Source of the DNA: Alphaproteobacteria bacterium | GTDB lineage: Bacteria > Pseudomonadota > Alphaproteobacteria > Caulobacterales > Caulobacteraceae | Assembly: GCA_018821435.1 (NCBI GenBank) | Contig: JAHJME010000009.1 | Coordinates: 292,809-356,808 of the forward strand | DNA: 64,000 nt | Direction of reading: 5' to 3' | Part shown: piece after piece, positions 20,762 through 29,181 of the stretch | Layout of the letters: each line of letters begins with the position of its first letter | Position numbering within the stretch: the first letter of the stretch is position 1 | Made by a program: the position numbers and the translations under genes | The notes under the pieces: model-generated | Told to the model about the DNA's origin: nothing | What the model saw: the letters and a program-made list of their open reading frames with translations, nothing else | Database searches by the model: none

Positions 20762-21994
20762 ATGGACGCGCAATCGCAGTGGACCGGCCTGGACGCGGGC
20801 CGCCTGGAACGGATCACCGACCACCTGGAGCGCAACTACATCGCCCCGGGCAAGATCCCTGGCTGCCAGGTCAGCGTCGCGCGGCACGGCCACCTGGCCT
20901 ATTTCAAGTCGTTCGGATCGATGGACCTGGAGCGCAACAAGCCCACCCAGGACGACACGATCTACCGCATCTACTCCATGACCAAGCCGATCACCTCGGT
21001 CGCGCTGATGACGCTGTATGAGCAAGGATATTTCCAGCTTAACGACCCGGTCAGCCGCTACGTCCCGTCATGGAAGAACCACCGCGTGTGGCTGTCCGGC
21101 GAGGGCGACGACATGAAGACCGAGGCCCCGGTCCGTCCGATCACCTTCCGCGACGTGCTCAGCCACATGGCCGGCCTGACCTACGGCGGCGGCCTGCCGG
21201 GCGTCGGCATCCAGCACCCGATCGACAAGATCTACCGCGAGCTGAAAATCCGGTCGCTCGACGGCGCCGACACCATGACGGCGTTCATGGACAAGCTCGC
21301 CCAAGTGCCACTGCGCTACCAGCCGGGCCAGGCCTGGATGTACTCGCTGGCCACCGATGTCTGCGGCGCCCTGGTCGAGATCATCTCGGGAAAGCCCTTC
21401 GCCCAATACCTCGACGAGGTGATCTTCCAGCCTCTGGGCATGAAGGACACCAGCTTCTTCGTGGCGCCCGAGAAGAAGGATCGGTTCGCCGCCAACTACC
21501 AACGCGGTCCGGACAAGAAGCTGAAGCTGATCGACGACCCGGCCACCAGCGCCTTCACGCGCGAGCCGGGCTTCAAGTCCGGCGGCGGCGGCCTGACCGG
21601 CACCAGCGCCGACTACCTTCGCTTCTGCGAGATGTTGCGGCGCGGCGGCGAGCTGGACGGCCATCGGGTGCTGGGACCGCGCACGCTCGAGATCATGCAC
21701 ATGAACCACCTTCCGCAGGGCAAGGACCTGACCCAGGTGGCCATCGGCGGCTTCTCCGAGACGGCGAACGAGGGCGTGGGCTTCGGCCTGGGCTTTGCGT
21801 CCACGATGGACCAGGTCGCGACCGGCGGTCTGGGCGCCGGCGACTACTACTGGGGCGGCGCCGCTTCGACGATCTTCTGGGTCGACCCGAAGGAGGATCT
21901 CTCGGTGGTCTTCATGACCCAGCTCATGCCGTCGGGCACGTTCAACTTCCGCGGCCAGCTCAAGAGCATCGTCTATTCGTCGATCATCGACTGA
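20762..21994 (+). CDS. Serine hydrolase, beta-lactamase / class C family
   Basis: A 410-residue protein of the beta-lactamase-related family (EstB / penicillin-binding-protein-like esterases). The nucleophile is S72 in the SMTK motif (SxxK), followed by PITSVALMTLYEQGY, and the likely base is Y194 in WMYSLATD. There is no signal peptide, which favours a cytoplasmic esterase or amidase over a true beta-lactamase. GGGAGGA lies 7 bases before the ATG. A 28-base hairpin follows the gene. Substrate is unknown. Confidence 0.88.
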   Translation: MDAQSQWTGLDAGRLERITDHLERNYIAPGKIPGCQVSVARHGHLAYFKSFGSMDLERNKPTQDDTIYRIYSMTKPITSVALMTLYEQGYFQLNDPVSRYVPSWKNHRVWLSGEGDDMKTEAPVRPITFRDVLSHMAGLTYGGGLPGVGIQHPIDKIYRELKIRSLDGADTMTAFMDKLAQVPLRYQPGQAWMYSLATDVCGALVEIISGKPFAQYLDEVIFQPLGMKDTSFFVAPEKKDRFAANYQRGPDKKLKLIDDPATSAFTREPGFKSGGGGLTGTSADYLRFCEMLRRGGELDGHRVLGPRTLEIMHMNHLPQGKDLTQVAIGGFSETANEGVGFGLGFASTMDQVATGGLGAGDYYWGGAASTIFWVDPKEDLSVVFMTQLMPSGTFNFRGQLKSIVYSSIID

Positions 21995-22000
21995 GCGTCA

Positions 22001-22028
22001 GCCTGCTGACAGACAGGTGTCAGCAGGC
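22001..22028 (+). terminator. Perfect hairpin after the serine hydrolase gene
   Basis: GCCTGCTGACA at 22001-22011 pairs perfectly with TGTCAGCAGGC at 22018-22028 around a 6-base loop, 7 bases after the stop codon. There is no T-run, so it would be a weak intrinsic terminator or an RNA-stabilising structure. Confidence 0.5.
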
Positions 22029-22063
22029 GCCCACTACATCGCCCTCAACAGAGGGACACGATC

Positions 22064-22543
22064 ATGGCCTACGACGCCCAGGACGACGGACGGCGCGACT
22101 TCCACTTCCTGTACGGTCGCTGGAGCGTGACGCACCACCGGCTGACGACGCGCGGCGTCGGCGGCGACGATTGGGACGTGTTCCACAGCGAGACCTTCTG
22201 CCAGGGCCTGATGGGCGGCCTGTGCAATGTCGACGAGAACGACTTCCACGATCGCGGCTTCCAGGGCCTGTCGTTCCGCACCTTCAACGTCGAGACCAGG
22301 CAGTGGGCGATCTATTGGGTCAACAGCGCCTCGGGCGCGCTGCAGGACCCCGTGTTCGGGCGGTTCGAAAACGGCATTGGCCTGTTCCATGGCGATGATG
22401 TGGACGGCGACCGGCCGGTGAAGGTGGTCTATCGTTGGGAGGACATCACCGCGTCGTCCGCCTGCTGGAGCCAAGCCTTCTCGTATGATGGCGGCCAGAC
22501 GTGGGAGACGAACTGGATCATGGACTTCACCCGGACCGCCTAG
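22064..22543 (+). CDS. DUF1579-like protein of unknown function
   Basis: A 159-residue soluble protein rich in Trp and Phe with a DFHFLYGRWSVTHHRL start and a SYDGGQTWETNWIMDFTR end. This pattern (F-x-G-x-W at the start and W-x-x-N-W at the end) is seen in lipocalin-like DUF1579-type proteins, which are beta-barrels of unknown ligand. No signal peptide is present. The LysE gene begins 7 bases after its stop, so the two are likely cotranscribed. Confidence 0.65.
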   Translation: MAYDAQDDGRRDFHFLYGRWSVTHHRLTTRGVGGDDWDVFHSETFCQGLMGGLCNVDENDFHDRGFQGLSFRTFNVETRQWAIYWVNSASGALQDPVFGRFENGIGLFHGDDVDGDRPVKVVYRWEDITASSACWSQAFSYDGGQTWETNWIMDFTRTA

Positions 22544-22549
22544 ACGACC

Positions 22550-23167
22550 ATGAGCGAGCATATCCTGTCCCTGGTCGCCCTGTTCGGGCTGTGCCTCGCC
22601 ACCTCGATCATCCCGGGACCCTCCAACTTCCTGACCATGCGGGTGGCGATGCGGCGGGGCCGACGTCCGGCGCTGGCCGCCGCGCTCGGGACCACGCTGG
22701 GCTGCGTGATCTGGTGCGCCGCCGCGGCGGTGGGGCTGGCCGCGCTGCTGGCGGCTGCGCCGTGGCTCTACAAGATCCTGCGGGTGGGCGGCGGCCTCTA
22801 CCTGATCTGGTTCTCCATCTCGCTGTGGCGCGCCAAGCCCGAGCTGGAGCAGGCCGAGCCGCCGCCCGGCGCCGCCAAGGCCGCGTTCCTGCAGGGCCTG
22901 GGCATCTGCCTGACCAATCCGAAGTCGGTGCTGTTCTTCGCCAGCGTGTTCTCGGCCTATGTGGGGCCGGACAGCCCAGGCTGGGTGCATTGGGCCGCGG
23001 TGGTGGTGGTCACCATCACCTGCCTGCTGTGGCAGGCCGGCCTGGCCCTGGCCTTCTCCGCCCTGCGCGCCGCCCAGGCCTATGCCCGCGCGCAGAAGCC
23101 GCTGGATCGCGGCGCGGCGGGCCTGATGGGCGCATTCGGCCTGTCGCTCCTCTGGACGGCCGGCTGA
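22550..23167 (+). CDS. LysE/RhtB family amino-acid exporter
   Basis: A 205-residue inner-membrane protein with about six hydrophobic helices. The SIIPGPSNFLTMRVAMRRGR motif after the first helix is the signature of the LysE/RhtB family, and QGLGICLTNPKSVLFFASVF is the second conserved block. These proteins export amino acids or related small molecules. The exported substrate cannot be told. The gene is complete and of normal length. Confidence 0.9.
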   Translation: MSEHILSLVALFGLCLATSIIPGPSNFLTMRVAMRRGRRPALAAALGTTLGCVIWCAAAAVGLAALLAAAPWLYKILRVGGGLYLIWFSISLWRAKPELEQAEPPPGAAKAAFLQGLGICLTNPKSVLFFASVFSAYVGPDSPGWVHWAAVVVVTITCLLWQAGLALAFSALRAAQAYARAQKPLDRGAAGLMGAFGLSLLWTAG

Positions 23168-23187
23168 CGGGAGCTTAAGTCCGGCCC

Positions 23188-23421
23188 ATGCCCATGTCCC
23201 AACCCGACCTCGAAGCCGTCCTGCGCGAAGGCTTCCCCGACGCGACCATCGAGATCGAGGACCTGGCCGGCGACGGCGACCACTACAAGGCCCGCATCGT
23301 CTCGACCGCGTTTGCCGGCCTGCCGCGCGTGCGCCAGCACCAGTTGGTCTACGCCGCGCTGAAGGGCAAGATGGGCGGCGAGCTCCACGCCCTGGCTCTC
23401 GAGACCTCCGCGCCAGCCTGA
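23188..23421 (+). CDS. BolA family protein
   Basis: A 77-residue (or 75, from the second ATG at 23194) BolA-type protein. The conserved pattern DLAGDGDHYKARIVSTAFAG, then LPRVRQHQLVYAAL, with its key His in the RQHQLVY helix, fits the family. BolA proteins bind [2Fe-2S] clusters with monothiol glutaredoxins, and the glutaredoxin gene is 67 bases downstream. In many alphaproteobacteria this pair directly follows purL. Confidence 0.92.
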   Translation: MPMSQPDLEAVLREGFPDATIEIEDLAGDGDHYKARIVSTAFAGLPRVRQHQLVYAALKGKMGGELHALALETSAPA

Positions 23422-23488
23422 GGCGCTTGACCCGAAGGGTTCGCGTCCCTAGCTCTTGCTCGAAGATTTTGCGCCGAAAGGGCGACCT

Positions 23489-23833
23489 ATGTCCGAAGCC
23501 GCCACCACCAACCCCGTCCACGACTGGATCGCCAAGTCCGTGTCCGAGAACGCCGTCGTCCTGTTCATGAAGGGCGAACCGGAACAGCCCCGCTGCGGCT
23601 TCTCCGCCGTGAGCGTCCAGATTCTGGATCACCTGGGCGTCGACTTCGTGGGCGTGGACGTCCTGCAGTCCGAGCCGCTGCGCGAAGGCATCAAGACCTA
23701 TTCCGACTGGCCGACGATCCCGCAGCTCTATGTGAAGGGCGAATTCGTCGGCGGCTGCGACATCATCAAGGAGATGTTCCAGTCGGGCGAGCTGAAGACC
23801 ATGCTGACCGAGCAAGGCCTCATCACCGCGTGA
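23489..23833 (+). CDS. grxD: Monothiol glutaredoxin, Grx4 type
   Basis: A 114-residue monothiol glutaredoxin with the CGFS active site in EQPRCGFSAVSVQILD. The glutathione-binding WPTIPQLYVKGEFVGGCDI segment follows. Grx4 proteins carry and hand over [2Fe-2S] clusters, partly in complex with BolA. The frame is open upstream, but the ATG at 23489 gives the standard N-terminus (MSEAATTNPVHDWIAKSV). Its TGA overlaps the start of the thioesterase gene. Confidence 0.95.
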   Translation: MSEAATTNPVHDWIAKSVSENAVVLFMKGEPEQPRCGFSAVSVQILDHLGVDFVGVDVLQSEPLREGIKTYSDWPTIPQLYVKGEFVGGCDIIKEMFQSGELKTMLTEQGLITA

Positions 23834-24249
23834 CGAAACTGCTCGAACCGCCGGAAGGCCGACAGGTCTTCTCTCGCACGTTCGAGCCTACGCCTGCCGA
23901 CATCGACGAGAACGGCCACGTGAACAACGTGGTCTATCTGCGCTGGGCCCAGGACATGGGCGTCGCGCACTGGCAAAGCCGCGCGCCGGCCGCGGAACAG
24001 GCGATCTGGGCCTGGGTGGCGCTCCGGCACGAGATCGACTACCGCCGCGCGCTGCTGCCGGGCGAGACCGCGCAGGCCCGCACCTGGGTCGCCGAAGAAC
24101 CGCAAGGCCCCCGCTTCGATCGCTTCATCCGCATCGATGGCCCCGACGGCCAGATGTGCGCCCAGGTCCACACCACCTGGGTGCTGATCGAGCAGGCCAC
24201 CGGCCGCCCGCGCCGCGTCCCCGCCTGGATCACCGGCGTCTTCACCTGA
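23830..24249 (+). CDS. Acyl-CoA thioesterase, hotdog fold (YbgC/4HBT-like)
   Basis: A 139-residue hotdog-fold thioesterase. The motif DIDENGHVNNVVYLRWAQD with its catalytic Asp/His region is typical of the 4-hydroxybenzoyl-CoA thioesterase and FatA-like group. It hydrolyses an acyl-CoA or acyl-ACP of unknown chain length. The GTG start overlaps the grxD stop (GTGA), which implies translational coupling. A strong terminator follows the stop codon by 12 bases. Confidence 0.88.
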   Translation: MTKLLEPPEGRQVFSRTFEPTPADIDENGHVNNVVYLRWAQDMGVAHWQSRAPAAEQAIWAWVALRHEIDYRRALLPGETAQARTWVAEEPQGPRFDRFIRIDGPDGQMCAQVHTTWVLIEQATGRPRRVPAWITGVFT

Positions 24250-24261
24250 GCGCCCAAGCAA

Positions 24262-24287
24262 AAGGCCCCGGATCGCTCCGGGGCCTT
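24262..24287. terminator. Bidirectional intrinsic terminator between thioesterase and rpsD
   Basis: AAGGCCCCGGA (24262-24272) and TCCGGGGCCTT (24277-24287) form a perfect 11-bp stem with a TCGC loop. A short A-run precedes it and T-rich sequence follows, so it can end both converging transcripts. Confidence 0.85.
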
Positions 24288-24316
24288 CGCAAATTCGTTT
24301 CGAAGTCGAGGGCGTC

Positions 24317-24934
24317 TTACGACGCGTAGAATTCGACCACGAGGTTCGGTTCCATCTTCACCGGGTACGGCACTTCGGCCAGTTCCGGGGCGCGGACGAA
24401 CGTGGCGGCCATGCCCTTGATGTCGACCGTGATGTAGTCGGGCGTGTCACGCTCCGACGACTGCAGGGCTTCCAGGACCAGGGCCATGTTGCGCGAACGC
24501 TCGCGCACCGAGACCACATCACCCGGCTTCACCCGGTAAGACGCGATGTTCACGCGCTTGCCGTTCACCAGCACGTGGCCGTGGTTGACGAACTGACGGG
24601 CGGCGAACGGGGTCGGCACGAAGCGCGAGCGGTAGACGACCGCATCCAGACGCGACTCGAGCAGGGCGATCAGGTTTTCCGAGGTGTTGCCCTTACGGCG
24701 CGCGGCTTCCGTGTAGATCCGGACGAACTGCTTCTCGGTGATGTTGCCGTAGTAGCCCTTCAGCTTCTGCTTGGCGCGCAGTTGCAGGCCGAAGTCCGAG
24801 ACCTTGGACTTGCGGCGCTGGCCGTGCTGGCCGGGGCCGTACGAGCGGGTGTTGACCGGGGACTTCGGGCGACCCCAGATGTTTTCGCCCATCCGGCGGT
24901 CGAGTTTGTACTTGGCGCTATGGCGCTTGGACAT
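24317..24934 (-). CDS. rpsD: Small-subunit ribosomal protein S4 (uS4)
   Basis: A 205-residue S4, a primary 16S rRNA-binding protein that nucleates assembly of the 30S body. It opens [20 protein letters not shown]. The S4 domain reads [17 protein letters not shown], then [20 protein letters not shown]. There are no zinc-ligand cysteines at the N-terminus (a C-minus form). The ATG at 24934 is chosen because conservation begins there; an earlier in-frame ATG would add seven residues. It stands alone, away from the alpha operon, as is usual in alphaproteobacteria. Confidence 0.97.
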   Translation of the reverse strand: MSKRHSAKYKLDRRMGENIWGRPKSPVNTRSYGPGQHGQRRKSKVSDFGLQLRAKQKLKGYYGNITEKQFVRIYTEAARRKGNTSENLIALLESRLDAVVYRSRFVPTPFAARQFVNHGHVLVNGKRVNIASYRVKPGDVVSVRERSRNMALVLEALQSSERDTPDYITVDIKGMAATFVRAPELAEVPYPVKMEPNLVVEFYAS

Positions 24935-25182
24935 GAGTAGCTCTCTGTTCGACACGGGCCGGCGTCCTCTTGAAGAGAACGCGATTTCAACGGCGGCCTT
25001 GCATCACCCGTCATAGGTTTCCGGCCACACGGGTCGCCCCGGCGGCTGGAAGGCGCGGTGTATGACGGCCCGAGGCCGGTGAGTCAAGAATCGAGCAGGC
25101 GCGGCGCGGCGCGCTGTCCGCCGACAGGTCCGCGTTGCGCCCCTGCACGCCGCGGGCTTAGCTGGCTGTGGGGAGATCAGCC

Positions 25183-26571
25183 ATGCAGACGGAAACGGGC
25201 GCCGCCAAGCCGCCGGCGCCGAAAGACCTGTTCGGTCACCCCCGCGCGCTGGGCTTCCTGGCCGGGACGGAGTTCTGGGACCGGGTGTCGTTCCACGGCA
25301 TGCAGGCGCTGCTGGTCCTCTACATGGTCGACCAGTTGCTGCTGCCCGGCCACATCGAGCAGGTTGCCGGCTTCCCGGCCCTGCGCGCCCTGATCGAGGG
25401 CGCCGTCGGGCCGCTCTCCACCCAGGCGTTGGCGTCGCAGATCTTCGGCCTCTACCTGGGCCTGGCGCTGTTCGCACCGATCCTGGGCGGCGCCCTGGGC
25501 GATCGGTTCATCGGGCGCACCCGCTCGGTGGCGCTGGGCGCGATCCTGATGACTGTCGGCCACATCTGCATGGCCTCGGACCGATCGTTCCTGCTGGCCC
25601 TGCTGCTGCTGATCCTCGGCACCGGCTTCCTGCGCGGCAATCTCGCGCCGCAGGTAGGCGACCTCTACGACAAGGACGACCGCCGGCGCACGGTGGCGTT
25701 CCAGATCTACGGCGCGGGCGTGAACCTGGGCGCCTTCCTGGCCCCGGTGGTCACCGGCGGTCTGGCCCAGGTCTATGGCTGGCACATCGGCTTCGCCTTC
25801 GCCGCCATCGGCATGGCGCTGGGCCTCGTCACCTACCTCTACGCCCAGCGTCACCTGCCGGCCGAGGTCCGACGCCAGGCGGCGCCCAAGCACCCGCCGC
25901 TGACGCGCGAGGAATGGGTCAGGGTCGTGCTGCTGGTCACCTTCGTGCCGCTGGCCGCCACCTTCTGGGTCGCCCAGTCGCAGATCTGGAACACCTACAA
26001 CATCTGGGTCCGCGACCACCTGCAGCTGGCCATCGCCGGATTCCAGGTTCCCGTGCCCTGGCTGCAATCCATCGACGGACTGGCGCCGTTCCTGACGCTG
26101 CCGCCGATGCTGATCTTCTGGCGCTGGCAGGCCGCCCGGGGCCGCGAGCCGGACGAGTTCGGCAAGCTGGCGATCGGCTGCTTCATCTTCGGGATGTCGA
26201 CGCTCTGGCTGGCGGCCGGCCAGTACGTCACCGACGCCACCGGCCGCACGCCCCTGCTCTGGGCGGTGGCGTTCCACTTCATCTCGAACCTGGGCTGGCT
26301 CTATTTCGCGCCGACCTGCAACGCCCTGTTCTCGCGCGCGGCGCCGCTGGCCGTCACCGCCACCATGATGGCGCTCTACTCCGTGGCGGTGTCGCTGGGC
26401 AGCCTGGTCAGCGGCCGGCTGGGCGGCTTCTACGAGGCCATGTCGCCGGCGGCGTTCTGGACGCTGCATGCCGCCGTGGCCGGCGGCGGCGGCGTGCTGA
26501 TCCTGCTGTTCGGGGCGGCGTTCCGGGGCCGGCTGTTCGGACAGCCGACCCTGAAACCGGTCCTGGCCTAG
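25183..26571 (+). CDS. POT/PTR2-type peptide transporter (MFS)
   Basis: A 462-residue major-facilitator protein with about 12-14 membrane helices. TEFWDRVSFHGMQALLVLYM near residue 28 corresponds to the proton-coupled oligopeptide transporter motif (ExxERxxYY), in altered form (DRVSFHG). The GDRFIGRTRSVALGAILMTV segment is the MFS loop 2-3 motif. It probably imports di- or tripeptides with protons. GGGGAGA precedes the ATG by 6 bases. It ends convergent to, and overlapping by 4 bases with, the DUF1254 gene. Confidence 0.85.
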   Translation: MQTETGAAKPPAPKDLFGHPRALGFLAGTEFWDRVSFHGMQALLVLYMVDQLLLPGHIEQVAGFPALRALIEGAVGPLSTQALASQIFGLYLGLALFAPILGGALGDRFIGRTRSVALGAILMTVGHICMASDRSFLLALLLLILGTGFLRGNLAPQVGDLYDKDDRRRTVAFQIYGAGVNLGAFLAPVVTGGLAQVYGWHIGFAFAAIGMALGLVTYLYAQRHLPAEVRRQAAPKHPPLTREEWVRVVLLVTFVPLAATFWVAQSQIWNTYNIWVRDHLQLAIAGFQVPVPWLQSIDGLAPFLTLPPMLIFWRWQAARGREPDEFGKLAIGCFIFGMSTLWLAAGQYVTDATGRTPLLWAVAFHFISNLGWLYFAPTCNALFSRAAPLAVTATMMALYSVAVSLGSLVSGRLGGFYEAMSPAAFWTLHAAVAGGGGVLILLFGAAFRGRLFGQPTLKPVLA

Positions 26572-27893
26572 ACGGTCTGCAGCGCCGGCAGGCGATACGT
26601 CCCGTCCCGGAACCGCTCGTTGGGCAGATAGGCGCGGAAGCTGAGGCTGAACGGCCCCTGCGCCGGCGCCGGCAGCCAGTTGGCCGACTTGTCGCCGCCC
26701 GGATCGGCGCGAGCGATCCAGATATCCAGCGAACCGTCGGCGTTCTTCGTCAGGCCCGGCGTCCGGTCGCCGATCGAGTAGCGGTCGATCGGGTTCGGCA
26801 CGAGGAAGAACTGCCCGTCCGGCGTGGCCTCGTACATCGTCAGCGACCAGAACGCGTCGACGGCCGGCAGCTTGTCGGCGTCGAAGTGCAGGCGGTACGG
26901 CCCCTGCCCGGTCAGCATCCGGCCCTGGTCGCCCACGGGCTGCATGTACATGGCCTCGGCCGGCGGTAGCGCGGCCAGGCCCGCCAGCGAGACCGCGGCG
27001 CGGAACGGATAGTCCTGGTTGAAATAGCCCAGGGTGTTGCGGGGATAGCTCCAGCCCTGGACGACGCCGCCCGGCCGAAGGCCCTGGATTACCTTGCGGG
27101 CCTCGGCGACCCCGGCCTCGATCTGCGCCATGGCGGCGGCGTCGAACCGTTTGGCGTCGAACCCGCCCTGCGCGGTCAGGCCCAGCGGTGCGACACGGGC
27201 GAACAGCGCGCCATCCGTCCCCGGCGGCGGATCGGACTTAAGCAGCTCGGCCACCGAGGCGAAGAACGCGCCGGCGGGCGCCATGCGCGTCGCATAGGCC
27301 GGCGGCGTCGCGCCCGCCGGGCCGCTCAAAGTCAAAGCATCCTGGATCTTGTGCACGGCCGGCAGATCGGATGGGCCGTCCACCAGGATGCGGGCCAGCA
27401 TCCAGCCGTGGGCCGTCGCCAGCCGCACCACGTTCGGCCCCGACCCCGGCTGGCCCGGCCCTACCACCGTGAAGCGGCCCCCCGCGCCTCCGGAGGTTCG
27501 GGTGCCCAGGACGAAGTCGTTGTCGGTGTACATGTTCATCCCGGCGATCGAGATGTAGCGCGCGCCGGTCGGCGGGACCGTCAGCGTGACCGGCCCCTTG
27601 GTCAGGTCCAGCCACGCAGCGGAATAGAGGGTGTCGTTGTTGGGCGCGGTGATCGCGCGCGACTTGTCGGTGGCGAGCTCGCGGGTGTGGCGGAAGCTGT
27701 TGATCGCCGCCGGCTGGGCGCCCCGCCCGCCGGCCAGCATCCGCGCCCGCGCCGCCGCCATCTCGATCAGCGGCAAGCCGTAGAGCCACGCCTCCCGCGC
27801 GGCCGACTTCAGATCGCCAGCCGCGGCGTGCGCCCGCGCCGCCGGAATCATGCCGATCGCAGCCACCGCCGCCAGAAGCTCACGCCTGTTCAC
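26568..27893 (-). CDS. DUF1254/DUF1214 protein, exported, copy 1
   Basis: A 441-residue protein with N-terminal DUF1254 and C-terminal DUF1214 domains. Typical motifs are AITAPNNDTLYSAAWLDLTK, then RYISIAGMNMYTDN and the late FWSLTMYEATPDGQFF. The GTG at 27893 is chosen because GGGAGG lies 6 bases ahead of it and because it yields a twin-Arg-like signal peptide (MNRRELLAAVAAIGMIPAAR, then AHAA). The family's biochemical function is not known. A second, diverged copy lies 46 bases upstream in the same orientation. Confidence 0.88.
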   Translation of the reverse strand: MNRRELLAAVAAIGMIPAARAHAAAGDLKSAAREAWLYGLPLIEMAAARARMLAGGRGAQPAAINSFRHTRELATDKSRAITAPNNDTLYSAAWLDLTKGPVTLTVPPTGARYISIAGMNMYTDNDFVLGTRTSGGAGGRFTVVGPGQPGSGPNVVRLATAHGWMLARILVDGPSDLPAVHKIQDALTLSGPAGATPPAYATRMAPAGAFFASVAELLKSDPPPGTDGALFARVAPLGLTAQGGFDAKRFDAAAMAQIEAGVAEARKVIQGLRPGGVVQGWSYPRNTLGYFNQDYPFRAAVSLAGLAALPPAEAMYMQPVGDQGRMLTGQGPYRLHFDADKLPAVDAFWSLTMYEATPDGQFFLVPNPIDRYSIGDRTPGLTKNADGSLDIWIARADPGGDKSANWLPAPAQGPFSLSFRAYLPNERFRDGTYRLPALQTV

Positions 27894-27939
27894 TGAACGC
27901 CTCCCTGAAGTCGGCGCGAACCTGGGCTTACGGGCGGTC

Positions 27940-29181
27940 TCAGACAACCTGGAGCGGAGGCATACGGTAATAGCCCTGGAGCAACTCGGGCTTGGGCAGA
28001 TAGGCCCGCATGAACAAGGCGAACGGCGCGGCCGGAGCCGGCAACCAGTTGCTCTCGCGCTCCGCGCCGGGGCTGGCGTGACCGATCCAGATGTCGAGCG
28101 AACCATCGGGGTTGGTCTTGAGGCCCGGCGTGCGGTCGCCGATGGCGTAGCGGTTCAGCGGGTTGTCCCAGAAGAAGAACTGCCCGTCGTCGGTCGCCTC
28201 GTACAGGCTGAGCGACCAGAACGAATTCACCGGCAGCGCCTCCCCCGCCGGAAAGTGCAGCCGCCAGGCCTGCCCGCCGTCGAACAGCCGGCGGGCCAGC
28301 GGGCCTTCCGCCTGCAGATACATGGCCTCGGCGGGCGGCAGCGCGGCCAGCCCACCCAGGGCCACGGCGCCGCGTAGCAGATAGTCCTGTTCGAAATCGC
28401 CCAGCCGCGAACTGGGATAGGACCAGCCCTGGATGAACTCGGTCCCGGCCAGCCCGCCGCCGCCCCGCACCGCCTTACGGCCCTCGGCGACGCCCGCCTC
28501 GATCTCGGCGACCTCGGCGGCCGAGAACCGCGCCGGGTCGAACCCGTCCAGCAGGCCCAGCGGGGCCATGGTCCGAAGCTGTCCCAGGTCCGTCACCGGC
28601 GGCGGGTTGGCCGCCATGAGGGCGGCGGCGCTGGCGAAGTACTCGCGCCAGTCGGCTGAACGCCCCGCGTAAGGCCCGGGCGATTCGCTGGCCGGCCCCT
28701 GCAGCGCGATCCCGGCCTGAACCTCGCGGGCGGCCTCCAAGTCCTCGGGACTTTCCACCAGGATCCGAGCCAAGGCCCAGACGTGGTCCGTGGGCGAGCG
28801 CACCACGTTCCAGCCCTCGACCGCGTCGCGCGGCCCCACTAGGCGGAAGGTCCCACCGTCCGGGCCGGTCGTGCGCGTCCCGAGGATCGCGAAGTTGTTG
28901 GTGTAGGCGTCCATCAGCGCCAGCGAGAGGTAGCGCTCGCCCGCCGGCGGCAGGCTGATGGTCACCGGCCCGGCCGACAGGTCGATCTGGGCGGTGGAAT
29001 AGAGCGTGTCGGTGTTGGGGGTCGTCACCGCCCGGTGCTTGTGGTTCGCCAGGTGCCGGACGTGGGCGAAGACGCCCATCTTGTGCCCGACGCCCTGGCC
29101 CCGCTGGCGGGTGGTCGCCAGCTCGATCAGCGGCAGGGTGTAGACGAACGCATCCCTGGCCGCGGTCTTCAGATCGGTCAC
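27940..29181 (-). CDS. DUF1254/DUF1214 protein, cytoplasmic-looking copy 2
   Basis: A 413-residue paralogue of the neighbouring gene. It shares the block AVTTPNTDTLYSTAQIDLSA and the block RYLSLALMDAYTNN, and it has FWSLSLYEATDDGQFFFWDN near the end. The start at GTG 29181 overlaps the stop of the nitronate monooxygenase gene (GTGA) and gives MTDLKTAARDAFVYTLPLIE, with no signal peptide, unlike copy 1. A longer upstream reading would lie inside the neighbour. Function is unknown. Confidence 0.86.
   Translation of the reverse strand: MTDLKTAARDAFVYTLPLIELATTRQRGQGVGHKMGVFAHVRHLANHKHRAVTTPNTDTLYSTAQIDLSAGPVTISLPPAGERYLSLALMDAYTNNFAILGTRTTGPDGGTFRLVGPRDAVEGWNVVRSPTDHVWALARILVESPEDLEAAREVQAGIALQGPASESPGPYAGRSADWREYFASAAALMAANPPPVTDLGQLRTMAPLGLLDGFDPARFSAAEVAEIEAGVAEGRKAVRGGGGLAGTEFIQGWSYPSSRLGDFEQDYLLRGAVALGGLAALPPAEAMYLQAEGPLARRLFDGGQAWRLHFPAGEALPVNSFWSLSLYEATDDGQFFFWDNPLNRYAIGDRTPGLKTNPDGSLDIWIGHASPGAERESNWLPAPAAPFALFMRAYLPKPELLQGYYRMPPLQVV

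Noticed and set aside
20762..21994. True beta-lactamase assignment for the serine hydrolase
   Set aside because: The SxxK motif is present but there is no signal peptide and the YxN motif is altered (YSL), so an esterase or amidase is more likely.
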